Origin: Caryophanales bacterium
GTDB taxonomy: Bacteria > Bacillota > Bacilli > JARBTR01
Direction: 5' to 3'
DNA length: 64,000 nt
NCBI GenBank assembly: GCA_029240105.1
Contig: JARBTR010000006.1
Location: 1 to 64,000, forward strand
Part shown: in pieces, positions 63,258-64,000 of the stretch
Layout of the letters: each line of letters starts with the position of its first letter
Numbering within the stretch: the first letter of the stretch is position 1
Notes under the pieces: model-generated
Database searches by the model: none
Told to the model about the DNA's origin: nothing
The model's input: the letters and a program-made list of their open reading frames with translations, nothing else
Program-made: the position numbers and the translations under genes

Positions 63258-63363
63258 ATGGCTAATAGTAAAAATTATGTACTCATTAAAGATTATTGTT
63301 GTTGTATGTTGCCTATTAGCAGTATACAAATTCGTCATGCCTATTAATCGCCCTTTTTCTTGA
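63258..63363 (+). pseudogene. Frameshifted single-helix mini membrane protein
   Basis: GGAGGAG lies before an ATG with a sigma-A-type promoter and a terminator around it. As written the frame gives a 29-aa peptide ending at 63347 that changes character after MANSKNYVLI. If one A of the AAA at about 63298-63300 is removed, the frame continues as IIVVVCCLLAVYKFVMP, a good membrane helix, to a TGA at 63361-63363 (34 aa). So a +1 frameshift, real or a read error, probably breaks a small membrane peptide. Confidence 0.6.
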
Positions 63364-63442
63364 ATAAATCCCATATGTAACTTCATTTTTCTTTGAAACG
63401 TACTACATTAGGGGTTAAATGATTTTGTTTGAGAAATTCTAT

Positions 63443-63474
63443 GAGGTGCTGATTATAGTCAGTGCCTCTTTTTT
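63443..63474 (+). terminator. Terminator of the mini membrane gene
   Basis: GAGGTGCTGA...TCAGTGCCTC stem with two G-U pairs followed by TTTTTT. Confidence 0.85.
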
Positions 63475-63534
63475 GTACCTCTACTTTTTAATGTAAAAAC
63501 ATTTTATGGCTGATTGCAAAAGGAGGAATATTAC

Positions 63535-64000
63535 TTGATTATCTCTTCTATTAGAGAAGTGATTGGGAATACCCCAATGTTAAAAATAACTCAAAAAGAA
63601 TATTCAATGCCGGAAGGATCTTCCATTTACGCAAAACTTGATTACTTGAATCCCGGTGGGAGTATTAAAGATCGGCTTGGTTTAAGCCTAATTGAAAAAG
63701 CTTTAGAAAAAAGAAGCATTAATCAATCATCAACTATCATTGAACCAACTGCCGGCAATACTGGAATCGGATTAGCTCTAGCAGCATCACGCTATGGAAT
63801 AAAAACCTTATTTGTGATTCCTGAAAAATTTAGTATTGAAAAACAGCAGTTGATGAAAGCTTTAGGTGCCGAAATCATCCATACACCCACTAAAGATGGA
63901 ATCGTCGGAGCAATTAAAAAAGCCAAAGAATTACACGCAACTATCCCTAATAGTTATTTACCCTCACAATTTGATAATTTTGATAATCCTTTAACTTACT
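63535..64000 (+). CDS. mccA: O-acetylserine-dependent cystathionine beta-synthase, 5' part
   Basis: PLP enzyme of the cysteine-synthase family, cut by the window end after 155 codons. TTG start eight bases after AGGAGG. The PLP lysine is in NPGGSIKDRLG, the phosphate/carboxylate loop is EPTAGNTGIGLA, and PEKFSIEKQQLMKALGAEI and the IPNSYLPSQFDN block match MccA (YrhA) of B. subtilis rather than CysK. MccA uses homocysteine and O-acetylserine on the route from methionine to cysteine. The usual partner mccB would be expected just beyond the window. Confidence 0.88.
   Translation, partial: MIISSIREVIGNTPMLKITQKEYSMPEGSSIYAKLDYLNPGGSIKDRLGLSLIEKALEKRSINQSSTIIEPTAGNTGIGLALAASRYGIKTLFVIPEKFSIEKQQLMKALGAEIIHTPTKDGIVGAIKKAKELHATIPNSYLPSQFDNFDNPLTY

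Overview
The window looks like chromosome of an A+T-rich, endospore-forming Bacillales bacterium. Gene content and order match blocks of the Bacillus subtilis chromosome: gcvH-yusI, yuzB/yuzD/yutM/yutH/yutG, yitW-V-U-T-S/yitK, addBA, gerPA-F, spoVA, hemEHY/hmoB, ecsAB/hit/yhaH, prsA, yhaLMNO, yhaPQ and hemZ. These blocks are stitched together in a different overall order. The A+T richness and the shuffling would suit a Caryophanaceae (Planococcaceae)-type genus, but I cannot fix the genus from sequence alone.

Layout. 0-7 kb: an HAD phosphatase with an internal deletion, a hairpin-dense non-coding array, gcvH, yusI, a heterodimeric ABC exporter and small Fe-S/thiol proteins. 7-15 kb: the yut/yit block of spore-coat, phospholipid, hydrolase and membrane genes. 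15-26 kb: asnO, a kinase-like pair, and addBA with addA broken. 26-37 kb: a sporulation and germination region with a sigma-K-type promoter, gerPABCDEF, sleL, spoVIF, a YjcZ-type peptide, spoVAC/AD/AE with a YhcN-like lipoprotein, and a CotO-like coat protein. 37-42 kb: coproporphyrin-type haem synthesis (hemE, hemH, hemY) beside the divergent haem monooxygenase hmoB. 42-47 kb: a two-component system with an ABC-2 transporter and an unassigned anchored protein. 47-64 kb: ecsAB, hit, yhaH, two YjcZ-type peptides, a PrsA-like foldase, yhaLMNO, yhaPQ (yhaQ lacks Walker B), hemZ, a NUDIX protein, a TetR regulator and the start of mccA.

Non-coding structure. Two features stand out. At 806-1206 there are at least six stem-loops with one architecture: an outer stem, a 2-nt bulge on a constant side and an inner stem. 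Their outer stems differ in sequence but remain paired. Separately there is a family of roughly 230-250 bp MITE-like elements with GGCT...AGCC ends and 8-bp target duplications. One intact copy sits at 11.2 kb and another at 30.9 kb, the latter inserted inside a decayed third copy.

Lesions. Several conserved genes carry lesions: addA (frameshifting internal deletion), yhaQ (26 residues with Walker B missing), yutF (about 14 residues missing), possibly hemZ, an ABC permease with no standard start codon, and a frameshifted mini membrane protein. This points either to real gene decay or to sequence/assembly errors, and read-level checking would separate the two. I did not find an obvious new defence or biosynthetic system. 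The hairpin array is the best candidate for something undescribed.
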